This document shows positions 42,896 to 51,610 of a stretch of 64,000 nucleotides of DNA, piece by piece. Source of the stretch: HTCC5015 sp051747425 (GTDB taxonomy: Bacteria > Pseudomonadota > Gammaproteobacteria > HTCC5015); NCBI GenBank assembly GCA_051747425.1, contig JBNJGD010000010.1, positions 1-64,000 of the forward strand, written 5' to 3'. Each line of letters begins with the position of its first letter. Position 1 is the stretch's first letter. The translations under genes were made by a program, and so were the position numbers. A model generated the notes under the pieces. It was not told where the DNA came from and did not search any database. It was given only the letters and a program-made list of their open reading frames with translations.

Positions 42896-43240
42896 GTGCA
42901 TATAGAAAGCGACGAACGCGATGATCGACAACTCACCACTGCCGTTTATGTACTGCAGGCGCTGGGCTTTGTCTTTGGCGTTACTTTTTTGGTGGCCGTG
43001 GTGATTAATTACCTGTTTCTCGGCCGGGTCGAGCGCACCTGGCTGGAGGGGCATTTTGACTGGCAGATCCGCACTTTCTGGTTCGGTCTGCTGTGGTTTC
43101 TGGTGGGCGGCGCGCTCTCGCCCATTCTGATTGGCTACCCGATTCTGCTGGCCAACGCCCTGTGGGTCCTCTATCGGATCTGCCGGGGCTGGATGCGCCT
43201 GAGCCAGGGGCTTTCCATGAACACCCAGGAGGTTTTATGA
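42896..43240 (+). CDS. DUF4870-like small membrane protein
   Basis: A 114-residue protein with two or three membrane helices (about residues 22-43, 62-90) and a charged head. The layout resembles Tic20/DUF4870-type proteins (FGLLWFLVGGALSPILIGYPILLANALWVLYRICRGW). Its stop overlaps the cutA start (ATGA), so the two are co-translated. A similar gene is found next to cutA in several gammaproteobacteria; function unknown. Confidence 0.75.
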   Translation: MHIESDERDDRQLTTAVYVLQALGFVFGVTFLVAVVINYLFLGRVERTWLEGHFDWQIRTFWFGLLWFLVGGALSPILIGYPILLANALWVLYRICRGWMRLSQGLSMNTQEVL

Positions 43241-43560
43241 GCACCGCGATTGCCGTACTCAGTACTTGCGAGAGCCGCCAGCAGGCGGACGATATCGCCC
43301 ACCAACTGGTGGCGGAGAACCTGGCGGCCTGTGTGCAAATTGACAGTGTGGACAGCGTCTACCGCTGGCAGGGCGAGGTGGAATCCGGCCCCGAGTACCG
43401 CTTGCTGATCAAGACCACGGCGGCGTGCTATGACGGAGTCGAGGCCCTGATCCACAAGGCCCATGACTACGCAGTGCCGCAGGTTTTGCAACTGGATATC
43501 AGCCGGGGCTTGCCCGCTTACATGGAGTGGTTGAGGGACAGCGTCAGTCCCTCGACTTAG
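43237..43560 (+). CDS. cutA: Divalent-cation tolerance protein
   Basis: A 107-residue CutA1 trimer protein: LSTCESRQQADDIAHQLVAENLAACVQI, YRWQGEVE, EYRLLIKTT and YAVPQVLQLDI are all family landmarks. Linked with copper tolerance and DsbD in E. coli; its biochemical role is still unsettled. ATG 43237 overlaps the previous stop codon. Confidence 0.95.
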   Translation: MSTAIAVLSTCESRQQADDIAHQLVAENLAACVQIDSVDSVYRWQGEVESGPEYRLLIKTTAACYDGVEALIHKAHDYAVPQVLQLDISRGLPAYMEWLRDSVSPST

Positions 43561-43566
43561 GTCGAC

Positions 43567-43767
43567 TCAAGCCGCCTCGACCTGGCCGGTCTCGCTGTGA
43601 ATCACCGCCAGCTGGCGAGTCAGCTCGTCGTCATCGATGTTTTCACACAGGGCGTTGAGCTCTTCCAGACTCCAGTCCTCGTTCAATTGAAAGGAGACGC
43701 CGTGTTGGCCAAGGATGCGCTTGATGCGCGACAGGGCAATGGTCGCTCGGGTAGAGAACAGGGACAT
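43567..43767 (-). CDS. Small hypothetical protein
   Basis: A 66-residue protein with an ATG at 43767; an in-frame TTG two codons upstream is not supported. It is basic at the N-terminus (TRATIALSRIKRIL) and acidic toward the end (EELNALCENIDDDELT). No membrane segment. It is convergent with cutA, 6 bp apart. No family recognised. Confidence 0.6.
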   Translation of the reverse strand: MSLFSTRATIALSRIKRILGQHGVSFQLNEDWSLEELNALCENIDDDELTRQLAVIHSETGQVEAA

Positions 43768-43847
43768 AAACAAGCATTGCTCCGTTTCAGTGAAGGTGGG
43801 CGCATTCTATCGACCACCCCGGTTCAATGCTTGTATTTACCGTCGAA

Positions 43848-44531
43848 TCAGCGCTTTTCAGCGCGGCGCCCCAGGCGGTCCAGCTCGCGGCGCACCTGCT
43901 CAATGTCGCCGCCGGGCTCGGCCTCCAGCTCAAAAGTCTGGTTGGTTCGCCGCTCCTCCAGATAGGCTTGAATCGCCGCCCGCTCATCGTCTTCAAAGCC
44001 CTCTTCGCCGACGGCTTCCAGCCACATTTCGCCGGACAGGGTGACCGATCCCCGCCGCAGCAGGGGAATGCGTTTGCTCAGGCCGACGATGCGCAGCTCG
44101 GACAACTTCAGGGATACATCTATATAGGGGCGCACGCGCTCGCGATTGCCAAAGACATCCTCTTCGCCGAAGACCACCTTGACCGGGTGGGAAAAACTGA
44201 GCACGCCCTCCTCGTCGATATGCCACTTCTCCGCCCGGGTGGCCTGGTCCAGGTAGTCCAGGGCCCGCTGGGACTCATCACTGTCGGCTGCCTCGCCAGC
44301 GGATGATGCTGCGGGCGGCGCCGGCTCCGGGGACGGCGGGGCCTCGGTGGCGACACCCTGCTCTTCGCTCTCGGCCTCGCTGGCGTCACCGCACAGCGAC
44401 ACAATCTGCTCGGGAGTAAAGCCCTTGGACAAATAGTGATCGACATCCTCGCGGCTGCAGTCGGCGGCCATGACCACCGGAAGCGAAGCGCAGAAAAGAA
44501 AAAACAGGGCGGTTTTTTGCATTATCGACAT
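43848..44531 (-). CDS. Hypothetical periplasmic protein
   Basis: A 227-residue protein with a signal peptide (KTALFFLFCASLPVVMAADC). A small two-cysteine head (SREDVDHYLSKGFTPEQIVSLCG) follows, then a Pro/Ser/Glu-rich linker of about 45 residues, and a globular C-terminal part (about 95-225) ending in a charged helix rich in Arg and Glu. No family recognised. The ATG at 44531 is chosen for the signal peptide; ATG 44522 is also possible. Confidence 0.68.
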   Translation of the reverse strand: MSIMQKTALFFLFCASLPVVMAADCSREDVDHYLSKGFTPEQIVSLCGDASEAESEEQGVATEAPPSPEPAPPAASSAGEAADSDESQRALDYLDQATRAEKWHIDEEGVLSFSHPVKVVFGEEDVFGNRERVRPYIDVSLKLSELRIVGLSKRIPLLRRGSVTLSGEMWLEAVGEEGFEDDERAAIQAYLEERRTNQTFELEAEPGGDIEQVRRELDRLGRRAEKR

Positions 44532-44712
44532 GGCGGTTTTCCCAAAGCCGGTGATCAACGGGCGGCGCTCTGCGCCAAGGCGCTAACAATGTAGCATTTT
44601 GCGCCACCGCCTGCCCACAGAATGACTTTTTTGGTCGCTTGCGGCACAATTGCGCCTCGGCGTTCGCCCGGCGAATGCGTTTTCTTTTCACACACTATCC
44701 GGCAAACAAGCG

Positions 44713-46155
44713 ATGAAACTCGAACAGCAGAATCAACACCTCGGAAAATGGCTTAAAAACCAGGAAATGGCGGAGGAGATGCAGCCGCTGATCGGCAAGC
44801 TCTACCGCAATTACGGCGTTATCCTGCGCATGTACAACCGTCCCCTGGTAAATGTTTCCACCATCCGTCTGCTCAAGGATCATCGCTACGCCCGCCAGCT
44901 CGAGGGCGAGGAACTGCCCGTCGAGGACAGCTACGAAGTCCTCAAGGCCATGAGCCAGTTCGAGCTCGGCCCCGCCCGGGTCGACCTGGGCAAACTGGCC
45001 ATGCAGTGGATCCGCTCCGGCAAGAATGTCAGCGCCGTGGACTTTGTCCGCGAAAAGCTCTCCGACATCATCGATGACAAGGGCGGCCTGTTGCAGGAAC
45101 CCCAGGACATCGTGCTCTACGGCTTTGGCCGCATCGGCCGCATCCTGGCCCGCCTGCTGATCGAGAAAACCGGCCCCGGCAACAAGCTGCGCCTGCGCGC
45201 CGTAGTGGTACGCAAGGGTCAGGAGGGCGACCTGCAAAAGCGCGCCAGCCTGCTGCGCCGCGACTCCGTCCACGGCCCCTTCAACGGCACCATCACGGTG
45301 GATGAAGAAAATGTCGGCCTGATCGCCAACGGCTGTTTCATCAAATTCATCTACGCCGGTTCGCCCGACGAAATCGACTACACCGAGCACGACATCGACA
45401 ACGCCATCGTGGTCGACAACACGGGTATCTGGCGCGACGAGGCCGGTCTCGGCCTGCACCTCAAGGCCAAGGGCGTCAAGAAAGCCCTGCTGACCGCGCC
45501 GGGCAAGGGCGACATCAAAAACATCGTCTACGGTGTGAACGATCGGGATATCAGCGATAACGACAGCATCATCTCCGCCGCCAGCTGCACCACCAACGCC
45601 ATTACCCCGGTGCTCAAGGCGCTGAATGACCAGTACGGCATCCAGAACGGTCATGTGGAGACCGTCCACTCCTACACCAACGACCAAAACCTGATCGACA
45701 ACTACCACAAGGGCGAGCGCCGCGGGCGCTCCGCGCCGCTCAATATGGTGCTGACCGAAACCGGCGCCGCCAAGGCCGTGGCCAAGGCCCTGCCCGAGCT
45801 CGAGGGCAAGCTCACCGGCAACGCCATCCGCGTGCCCACGCCCAATGTGTCCATGGCCGTTCTCAATGTGAACCTGGACACGGCGGTGGAAAAGGACGAT
45901 CTCAACGACTACCTGCGCACGGTGGCCCTGGACTCCAAACTGGAAGACCAAATCGATTTCACAGCCTCCTCCGAGGTAGTGTCTACCGACCTGGTGGGCT
46001 CGCGCCACGCCGGCATTATCGACTCCAAGGCCACCATCACCAGCGGCAAGAGTTGCGTTCTGTATGTGTGGTACGACAACGAATTCGGTTACAGCTGCCA
46101 GGTGGTCCGCGTGATGCAGAAAATGGCCGGCTTGACCTACAAGCACCTGCCCTGA
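44713..46155 (+). CDS. Glyceraldehyde-3-phosphate dehydrogenase with N-terminal extension
   Basis: A 480-residue protein. Residues 1-125 form an extra helical domain (KLYRNYGVILRMYNRPLVNV...), after which GAPDH begins with the nucleotide-binding VLYGFGRIGRILARLL, the catalytic SAASCTTNAITPVLK and the phosphate-site HSYTNDQNLIDN. Such long forms occur in several marine gammaproteobacteria, often beside a normal gap gene elsewhere. NAD or NADP preference is not evident. ATG 44713 is chosen; the upstream frame extension has no support. Confidence 0.93.
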   Translation: MKLEQQNQHLGKWLKNQEMAEEMQPLIGKLYRNYGVILRMYNRPLVNVSTIRLLKDHRYARQLEGEELPVEDSYEVLKAMSQFELGPARVDLGKLAMQWIRSGKNVSAVDFVREKLSDIIDDKGGLLQEPQDIVLYGFGRIGRILARLLIEKTGPGNKLRLRAVVVRKGQEGDLQKRASLLRRDSVHGPFNGTITVDEENVGLIANGCFIKFIYAGSPDEIDYTEHDIDNAIVVDNTGIWRDEAGLGLHLKAKGVKKALLTAPGKGDIKNIVYGVNDRDISDNDSIISAASCTTNAITPVLKALNDQYGIQNGHVETVHSYTNDQNLIDNYHKGERRGRSAPLNMVLTETGAAKAVAKALPELEGKLTGNAIRVPTPNVSMAVLNVNLDTAVEKDDLNDYLRTVALDSKLEDQIDFTASSEVVSTDLVGSRHAGIIDSKATITSGKSCVLYVWYDNEFGYSCQVVRVMQKMAGLTYKHLP

Positions 46156-46187
46156 ACCACGCCCGGTCGCAAAATCGCAGCACTCTG

Positions 46188-46212
46188 AAAGCCGCCCCCG
46201 GGCGGCTTTTTT
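46188..46212 (+). terminator. Terminator after GAPDH
   Basis: AAAGCCGCC-CCCG-GGCGGCTTTTTT hairpin, 33 bases after the stop codon. Confidence 0.88.
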
Positions 46213-46333
46213 AATGGAGCTTTATCCGCGCAACGATTCTGTAGTAATCTAGTCCCACGGAAAACCCGGGGAGTAGGGGCTGAATCACTCAACGCTACCC
46301 CGCATTAAAAAAATGACAGACTGGAGGCAGCCA

Positions 46334-47062
46334 ATGACCTATCCAAAAACACTCGCCACCGCTGTGCTCGCCGCAGCCCTGATGGTGCCCATCGGTGCCA
46401 GCGCAGGCCTGCAGGGGGACGGCACCTGGAAAGTGGAGCCAGGCGACACGCTCTACGCCGTAGCGCGCAAACTCGCTCCCGGCAATTCCGCCAAGCAGGC
46501 GAAACTGCGCAAACACATGGTAGAAAACAGCCCGAACGCCTTCGTCAATGGCGATCCGGGGCGTATGGAAGTGGGCAAGACACTCAATCTGCCCGCAGAT
46601 GCCGGCAAGGTGGACACCAACGATGTTGGCGATATCGAGCTGAGCACGACGCCGATGCCCGCCTCCAAACCGCCATCGGGCGGCGGGGCCGCCGCTCCCG
46701 AGGTGACGCCCGACATGAGCTTCAAGGAGCGGGTCGAGGCCAAGCGCAAGGCGCGGGAGGAAGCCGAAAAAAAGACCCAACTGGAGCGGCGCCAACAGGA
46801 AATGGCCGCTGAGCAAGAGCGCAAGGCCGAGGCCGCCCGCCGTGCCGAAGCCGAGAGCCGTCGCGCCGAGCAGGAGCGCCAGCGTCAGCAGCAACAAGCG
46901 GCTGAGCGCGCCCGTCAGGAAAAAGCGCGCCGCGAGGCCGCTGCTCAGGCCAGCCAGCCCAAGCCCGCTCCAAAACCCCAGACCGCGGCAGAGGATGTGA
47001 AAAACCCCTATGTCCTGTGTCCCAGCCTCGACCACAGTGGCCGCTGCGGCTACTGGCGCTGA
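46334..47062 (+). CDS. LysM-like secreted protein with coiled coil
   Basis: A 242-residue protein with a Sec signal (cleavage near GASAG), a LysM-like or FimV-N-like part at about residues 30-85 (WKVEPGDTLYAVARKLAPG), a Pro-rich linker, a charged Arg/Glu/Ala coiled coil of about 95 residues, and a conserved tail CPSLDHSGRCGYW with two cysteines. GGAGG lies before the ATG. It may bind peptidoglycan and span the periplasm; the exact function is unknown. Confidence 0.78.
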   Translation: MTYPKTLATAVLAAALMVPIGASAGLQGDGTWKVEPGDTLYAVARKLAPGNSAKQAKLRKHMVENSPNAFVNGDPGRMEVGKTLNLPADAGKVDTNDVGDIELSTTPMPASKPPSGGGAAAPEVTPDMSFKERVEAKRKAREEAEKKTQLERRQQEMAAEQERKAEAARRAEAESRRAEQERQRQQQQAAERARQEKARREAAAQASQPKPAPKPQTAAEDVKNPYVLCPSLDHSGRCGYWR

Positions 47063-47076
47063 TCGACCCAGCGCAA

Positions 47077-47103
47077 GAAAGCCCGCTCCGGCGGGCTTTT
47101 TTT
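47077..47103. terminator. Terminator between convergent genes
   Basis: GCCCGC-TCCG-GCGGGC followed by seven T, 14 bases after the LysM-protein stop and 8 bases from the end of the convergent DUF4112 gene. Confidence 0.88.
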
Positions 47104-47110
47104 ATGGCTA

Positions 47111-47608
47111 TCAGAAAAAGTGCAGAATCCAGGGGCGCAAAACCAACCAAAGCAACCAGGCCAGAGCGCAGACCATCAACAGCGCCAGCCACTGAAACGA
47201 CCCCGACCACAGACGGCGCCGGGGCGGCACACTCTGCGGGCGAAAGTGCGCCGTGAGCAGTGCCGTATTTCTCTGGTGGGCACGCAGCGCCACATCCAGC
47301 AAATCGCCCACCAGAGGCATGGCACCGACAACGGCATCGATCAGATAATTCAGTAACATGCGCAACAGCAACGAGGCGGGCGCGCCCATCCGCCAGGCCT
47401 GCCAGAGCATGTAAAAGCCCACGCCCAGCCCGACCAGGTCGCCCACCACGGGTACCAGACCGATGAGGGCATCCAGGCCCAGCGGAACGCCCAGAACCCG
47501 CCAGCGGGCGTCCATCAGGCGCGCCAGCTTTTCCAGGCGCTGTAAGCGCCACTCGCATTCCATATCCATTGCCGGCATTTGATTCACTGGGTCACTCCCG
47601 TACTTCAT
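47111..47608 (-). CDS. DUF4112 family membrane protein
   Basis: A 165-residue protein with the DUF4112 pattern: LARLMDARWRVLGVPLGLDALIGLVPVVGDL, then two more hydrophobic segments and VVGAMPLVGDLLDVALRAHQRN, with a C-terminal membrane helix. Function unknown. The ATG at 47608 is preferred; ATG 47578 is possible. A long palindrome between it and nth serves as shared control region. Confidence 0.8.
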   Translation of the reverse strand: MKYGSDPVNQMPAMDMECEWRLQRLEKLARLMDARWRVLGVPLGLDALIGLVPVVGDLVGLGVGFYMLWQAWRMGAPASLLLRMLLNYLIDAVVGAMPLVGDLLDVALRAHQRNTALLTAHFRPQSVPPRRRLWSGSFQWLALLMVCALAWLLWLVLRPWILHFF

Positions 47609-47610
47609 CA

Positions 47611-47627
47611 GCCGGTATAATACCGGC
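47611..47627. promoter_or_regulatory. Palindrome containing a -10 element before nth
   Basis: GCCGGTAT-A-ATACCGGC is a perfect 17-bp palindrome. It holds TATAAT (47615-47620), which would be the -10 box for nth, whose ATG is 28 bp further on. A good -35 box is not seen, so an activator or autoregulator may act here. Confidence 0.5.
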
Positions 47628-47647
47628 GGCAACCGGAGAGAAACAGC

Positions 47648-48301
47648 ATGCTGAAGAAAGAGCGCGCAAAGATTGTTTTAGACACCTTGCAGGAACTTTA
47701 CCCGGAGACGCCGATTCCGCTGAATCACCGCGACCCCTACACGCTGCTGATCGCGGTACTGCTCTCCGCCCAGTGCACCGACGAACGAGTCAACCAGGTG
47801 ACGCCGGCGCTGTTTGAACTGGCCGACAATCCCGCAGACATGGTTGAGCAATCGGTGGACGCCATCCGCGAGATCATCCGCCCCTGCGGCCTGTCGCCGC
47901 GCAAGTCCCGGGCCATTCACCGACTTTCGGAAATTCTGATTGAAGAGCACGGCGGCCAGGTGCCGGAGAGCTTTGAGGCTCTGGAGGCCCTGCCCGGCGT
48001 CGGCCACAAAACCGCCTCTGTGGTCATGAGCCAGGGCTTTGGCCACCCCGCCTTTCCCGTGGACACCCACATTCACCGTCTGGCCCAGCGCTGGGGTCTG
48101 ACCCGGGGCCGCAATGTCGACCAGACCGAGCGCGATCTCAAAGCGCTGTTCCCCCGGGAGTATTGGAACAAGCTGCATTTGCAGATCATCTACTACGGGC
48201 GCCAGTACTGCACGGCGCGGGGCTGCGACGGCACCGTCTGCCCCCTGTGCCGGACGCTCTACCCCGGTCGCAAGACGCCTCCCCGGGTCAACAAGGCCTG
48301 A
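47648..48301 (+). CDS. nth: Endonuclease III with altered cysteine cluster
   Basis: A 217-residue DNA glycosylase/AP lyase for oxidised pyrimidines. It has the HhH motif with catalytic Lys (LPGVGHKTASVV) and Asp (PVDTHIHRLAQRW), so the base-excision fold is intact. The C-terminal iron-sulfur loop differs from E. coli Nth: instead of C-x6-C-x2-C-x5-C the four cysteines are at about 188, 193, 198 and 201 (C-x4-C-x4-C-x2-C). It may bind a cluster differently or none at all. Confidence 0.93.
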   Translation: MLKKERAKIVLDTLQELYPETPIPLNHRDPYTLLIAVLLSAQCTDERVNQVTPALFELADNPADMVEQSVDAIREIIRPCGLSPRKSRAIHRLSEILIEEHGGQVPESFEALEALPGVGHKTASVVMSQGFGHPAFPVDTHIHRLAQRWGLTRGRNVDQTERDLKALFPREYWNKLHLQIIYYGRQYCTARGCDGTVCPLCRTLYPGRKTPPRVNKA

Positions 48302-48324
48302 GCCTTGCCCGGAATTCTGCGGCA

Positions 48325-48354
48325 TAAAAAAGCCCGCCGAAGCGGGCTTTTTTT
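48325..48354. terminator. Bidirectional terminator between nth and mscS
   Basis: AAAAAAGCCCGC-CGAA-GCGGGCTTTTTTT; it can serve both convergent genes. Confidence 0.92.
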
Positions 48355-48360
48355 GTCGGC

Positions 48361-49194
48361 TTACTCACCGGACTTCTGGTAGAGATACACATCCCGCTGG
48401 GGATAGGGAATGGTAATGCCGTTGTCGTCGAAGGTCTGTTTGATGTTTTCCAGACCGTCCCGGTAGACGCCCCAGTAGTCGTCGGTCTTGACCCAGGGGC
48501 GGACGAGGAAGTTGACGCTGTTGTCGCCCAGCTCGCCCACGGCAATCAGGGGCGCCGGTTCTTCGAGAATGCGCTCATCGGCATTCAGCACCTGCTGAAT
48601 CAGGCTGCGAGCCTTTTTCATGTCGTCGTCGTAGCTGATGCCGATGACCAGATCCACCCGGCGGGTGTCACAGGCCGAGTAGTTGGTGATGGTACCGTTG
48701 TAGATCTGTCCGTTTGGAACGGTGATCTCCTTGTTGTCCGGCGACATCAGAATGGTATTGAAAATGCTGATCTTCATCACGGTGCCGTCGGTGCCACCGG
48801 CCTCGACATAGTCGCCAATCTTGAAAGGCTTGAACAGAATCAACAGCACACCGGCGGCGAAGTTCGACAGGGAGTCCTTGAGGGCCAGGCCCACCGCCAA
48901 ACCGGCGGCACCCAAAAGCGCCAACAGGGATGTGGTATCCACACCCAGTTGCCCCAGGGCAATCAGGGCGACGACAAAAGTCATCAGCGCACTCAGGATG
49001 CTGCTGAGAAAATCCCTCAGCGCGTCGTCCATGTTGCGCTTTTCCATCAGCTTGAGCGTCAGGTTAAGCACCCGGCGGGCCACCCATTTACCCACCACAT
49101 AAATAACAATGGCCAGGGCAATATTAACCAGATAGGGCGTCACCGCTTCAATCCAGCTGCCATCGGTAAAAAATGCTTTTGCCTCGTCGAACAT
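48361..49194 (-). CDS. mscS: Small-conductance mechanosensitive channel
   Basis: A 277-residue MscS protein: three membrane helices, with the pore helix GAAGLAVGLALKDSLSNFAAGVLLILFKPF, and a beta-domain/C-terminal cage (DYVEAGGTDGTV, ITVPNGQIYNG). It opens on membrane tension to release solutes on osmotic downshift. The length matches E. coli MscS (286). Confidence 0.95.
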   Translation of the reverse strand: MFDEAKAFFTDGSWIEAVTPYLVNIALAIVIYVVGKWVARRVLNLTLKLMEKRNMDDALRDFLSSILSALMTFVVALIALGQLGVDTTSLLALLGAAGLAVGLALKDSLSNFAAGVLLILFKPFKIGDYVEAGGTDGTVMKISIFNTILMSPDNKEITVPNGQIYNGTITNYSACDTRRVDLVIGISYDDDMKKARSLIQQVLNADERILEEPAPLIAVGELGDNSVNFLVRPWVKTDDYWGVYRDGLENIKQTFDDNGITIPYPQRDVYLYQKSGE

Positions 49195-49225
49195 TCAGGT
49201 CTCCTGTGATGGTTTTACGGCGCGG

Positions 49226-50566
49226 CTACTGCGCCATTTCGTGTTTGAGAATGTACTGGTAGTTGCGAATCCGCTCAACATACTGAACCGGCTCCATGCC
49301 CCGGGCGTAGCCGTATTTGAGATCCTTGTAGTAATTCGGGTCACTCAACAGAGGCAGTACATCCTTGATGCTGGCCCAGCGCTTGGGGTCCTTGCCCAGC
49401 TCGCGCGCCAGTATCTGGGCGTCGTGCATGTGGGCGCGGCCCACATTGTAGGCCGCCAGCGCCAGCCAGGTGCGGTCCGGCTCGGGAATGTTTTCGTCAA
49501 AGCGCGCCTTCATCTTTTTCAGGTAGCGCGCCCCGCCCTCAATGCTCTGGCGCGGGTCGAGACGATTCTCGACCCCCAGTGACTGGGCGGTATTGAGCGT
49601 CAGCATCATCATGCCGCGCACACCGGTGGGGCTTTTGGCCACGGGATCCCAGTGCGACTCCTGGTAGGCCTGGGCCGCCAGCAGGGATTCGTCAATATCG
49701 TAGCGTTTGGCCGCGTTTGAAAACATTGGCTCGTACCGCTTGTAGCGCTGGTCAATGCGGCGGACAAAGCGCGCGGTATCGACATAGTCAAACACACTGG
49801 CAAAGCCGTAGTAGCGGGACACCAGGTTGCCGATGAGGTTTTCGCCCTGCTCGGACTCCATCCAGTCCTCGGCCAGCGACTCCAGGGCACTGCTGCTTTT
49901 GGCAAAGTACCAGACCAGCGGTTCGGGTTTGGTCAAATCAAACTGCACCTGAAGCTCGGGCATGATTCGGCGGTTGAGGGCCACAATGGTGCTGTCGGCC
50001 ACCGTACAATCGATCTCCCGCTGCCAGACATGGCCCAGCAGCCGCTCGCTGCTGGTGTTCTCCACTTTCCAGGTCAGGTCCGGGTGCTCTTCCTTGAGAC
50101 GGGTCAACTCGGCGGCGTAGCTGCTGCCTTCCACTACCACCAGCTTGAGTCCGGCCAGCTCCTCCACCGAGTCCGGCGAGGCGCCATCGCGGCGGCAGAC
50201 CACCTGCTGGCTGACTGTCTGATAGCTCGGCGAGGGCAGAAAGGCGTCCGAGCGATCTCCGGTTCGGGTCAGGCCCGCGGCGGCAAAGTGGGCCTCGTCG
50301 CGAACCAGCAATTCCAGCACACCGGCCGTGGATTCGGCCTCGACAAACTCGACCGGCCGGCCCAGGGTCTCGGCAAAGGCCATAGTCATGTCGTAGTCCA
50401 GCCCCGCCAGCTGCTCATCGCGGTCGATGTAATAAAGACCCGGCGCATTGCGAACGGCCACCTTCAAAGGCCCGGCCTCGGCGCCGATTTCGGCGTCGGT
50501 ATTTTCACAGCCGGCCAATAGCCCGATTGCCATCAAGCTTGCCAGACCGAGTGCTGTCTGTTTCAT
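49226..50566 (-). CDS. mltF: Membrane-bound lytic murein transglycosylase F
   Basis: A 446-residue lipoprotein (signal ending LLAGC) with an N-terminal periplasmic binding-protein module (about 30-270) that acts as regulator and a C-terminal SLT/lysozyme-like domain with the catalytic Glu in AAQAYQESHWDP, plus GMMMLTLNTA and ALAAYNVGRAHM. It cleaves glycan strands to 1,6-anhydro ends. ATG 50566 is selected as the signal-peptide start. Confidence 0.95.
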   Translation of the reverse strand: MKQTALGLASLMAIGLLAGCENTDAEIGAEAGPLKVAVRNAPGLYYIDRDEQLAGLDYDMTMAFAETLGRPVEFVEAESTAGVLELLVRDEAHFAAAGLTRTGDRSDAFLPSPSYQTVSQQVVCRRDGASPDSVEELAGLKLVVVEGSSYAAELTRLKEEHPDLTWKVENTSSERLLGHVWQREIDCTVADSTIVALNRRIMPELQVQFDLTKPEPLVWYFAKSSSALESLAEDWMESEQGENLIGNLVSRYYGFASVFDYVDTARFVRRIDQRYKRYEPMFSNAAKRYDIDESLLAAQAYQESHWDPVAKSPTGVRGMMMLTLNTAQSLGVENRLDPRQSIEGGARYLKKMKARFDENIPEPDRTWLALAAYNVGRAHMHDAQILARELGKDPKRWASIKDVLPLLSDPNYYKDLKYGYARGMEPVQYVERIRNYQYILKHEMAQ

Positions 50567-50635
50567 GGACATGGCCCTCTTCTCCTTGTAATTTGTTGTT
50601 ATCTGTATGTTCTACTCTACCTAGCGGAGGTGAGA

Positions 50636-51601
50636 ATGAAAACGACACTTTTGATCCCGGTTTGCCTTTCTCTGGCCCTTATAGCTTGTGACCGGCCAGG
50701 TGACAACGCCGCCGATACGAGCTCTTCAGAAGCTAACAAAACCGTGCAAAAATCCCGTGAAGAGAGCGCCGGCGCGGAACTGGCCTACCGCTCCCCCGAG
50801 AGCGCGATTGCCTACGGTGACCACTGGATCGTCACCAATGTCGGCGACGAACTTAAACCCATGGAAAAAGACGGCGATGGCGCCATCTACAAGGTGCCCG
50901 CCGATGGCCGCCTCGACGGTGCCAGAGAGCTGTTTGCCGACACCACCCTGCACGCCCCCAAGGGCACGCTGATCGTCGAAGACATCCTGCTGGTGGCCGA
51001 TATCGACACCCTGCACTTTTTTGATCTCGAGAGCGAAGAGTTGGTGCGCTCCATCGAGCCCCACCAGGGTTTTGAAGACCGTCAGAAGCCGTCCTTCCTC
51101 AACGGTCTGACCAAGGGGTCGGACAACACGGTCTACCTGTCGGCCACCGACACCGGAGACATCTACGCCATCCGGCTGGGAGACACGCTGGGCGTGACCG
51201 CGCTGGAAACCGAAAAGCCCCTGACCGGCCCCAATGGACTGGCCTGGGACGAAGAAAAACAGCGCCTTTACATTGCTAGCTGGGGCAGCGACAACCAACC
51301 CAACGGCACCCTGGGCTACCTGGACCTGTCCGGCGAAGCGCCCTACCCCTACCAACAGCTGGGCAACTACCAGGGTTACCTGGACGGTTTGGTGCTGGAC
51401 GGCGACACGCTTTACTTCTCGGACTGGGTGGCCTTTGAAAAGGCCGGAAAAGTCTACGCCTACGATCTGGAGAAAGGGGAACAGCGCGCGCTGAACGACG
51501 AGCCCATTGCGGGACCGGCGGACTTTCATCTGAGTGCCGATGGGCAGTCGCTGATTGTGCCGGCCATGATCGGCGGCGAAGTGCACATTCTGGCGCGCTA
51601 G
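50636..51601 (+). CDS. SMP-30-like beta-propeller lipoprotein
   Basis: A 321-residue lipoprotein (signal ending ALIAC) with a beta-propeller. Repeats such as LTGPNGLAWDEEKQRLYIAS, YLDGLVLDGDTLYFSD and GPADFHLSADGQSLIVP fit the SMP-30/gluconolactonase or lactonase family. GGAGGT precedes the ATG. It should sit at the outer membrane or periplasm. Metal-ligand residues were not all located, so enzymatic activity is uncertain. Confidence 0.82.
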   Translation: MKTTLLIPVCLSLALIACDRPGDNAADTSSSEANKTVQKSREESAGAELAYRSPESAIAYGDHWIVTNVGDELKPMEKDGDGAIYKVPADGRLDGARELFADTTLHAPKGTLIVEDILLVADIDTLHFFDLESEELVRSIEPHQGFEDRQKPSFLNGLTKGSDNTVYLSATDTGDIYAIRLGDTLGVTALETEKPLTGPNGLAWDEEKQRLYIASWGSDNQPNGTLGYLDLSGEAPYPYQQLGNYQGYLDGLVLDGDTLYFSDWVAFEKAGKVYAYDLEKGEQRALNDEPIAGPADFHLSADGQSLIVPAMIGGEVHILAR

Positions 51602-51610
51602 CGCCAGTGG

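Noticed and set aside
44695..46146. A 483-codon minus-strand frame opposite GAPDH
   Set aside because: Antisense shadow of a conserved enzyme gene.
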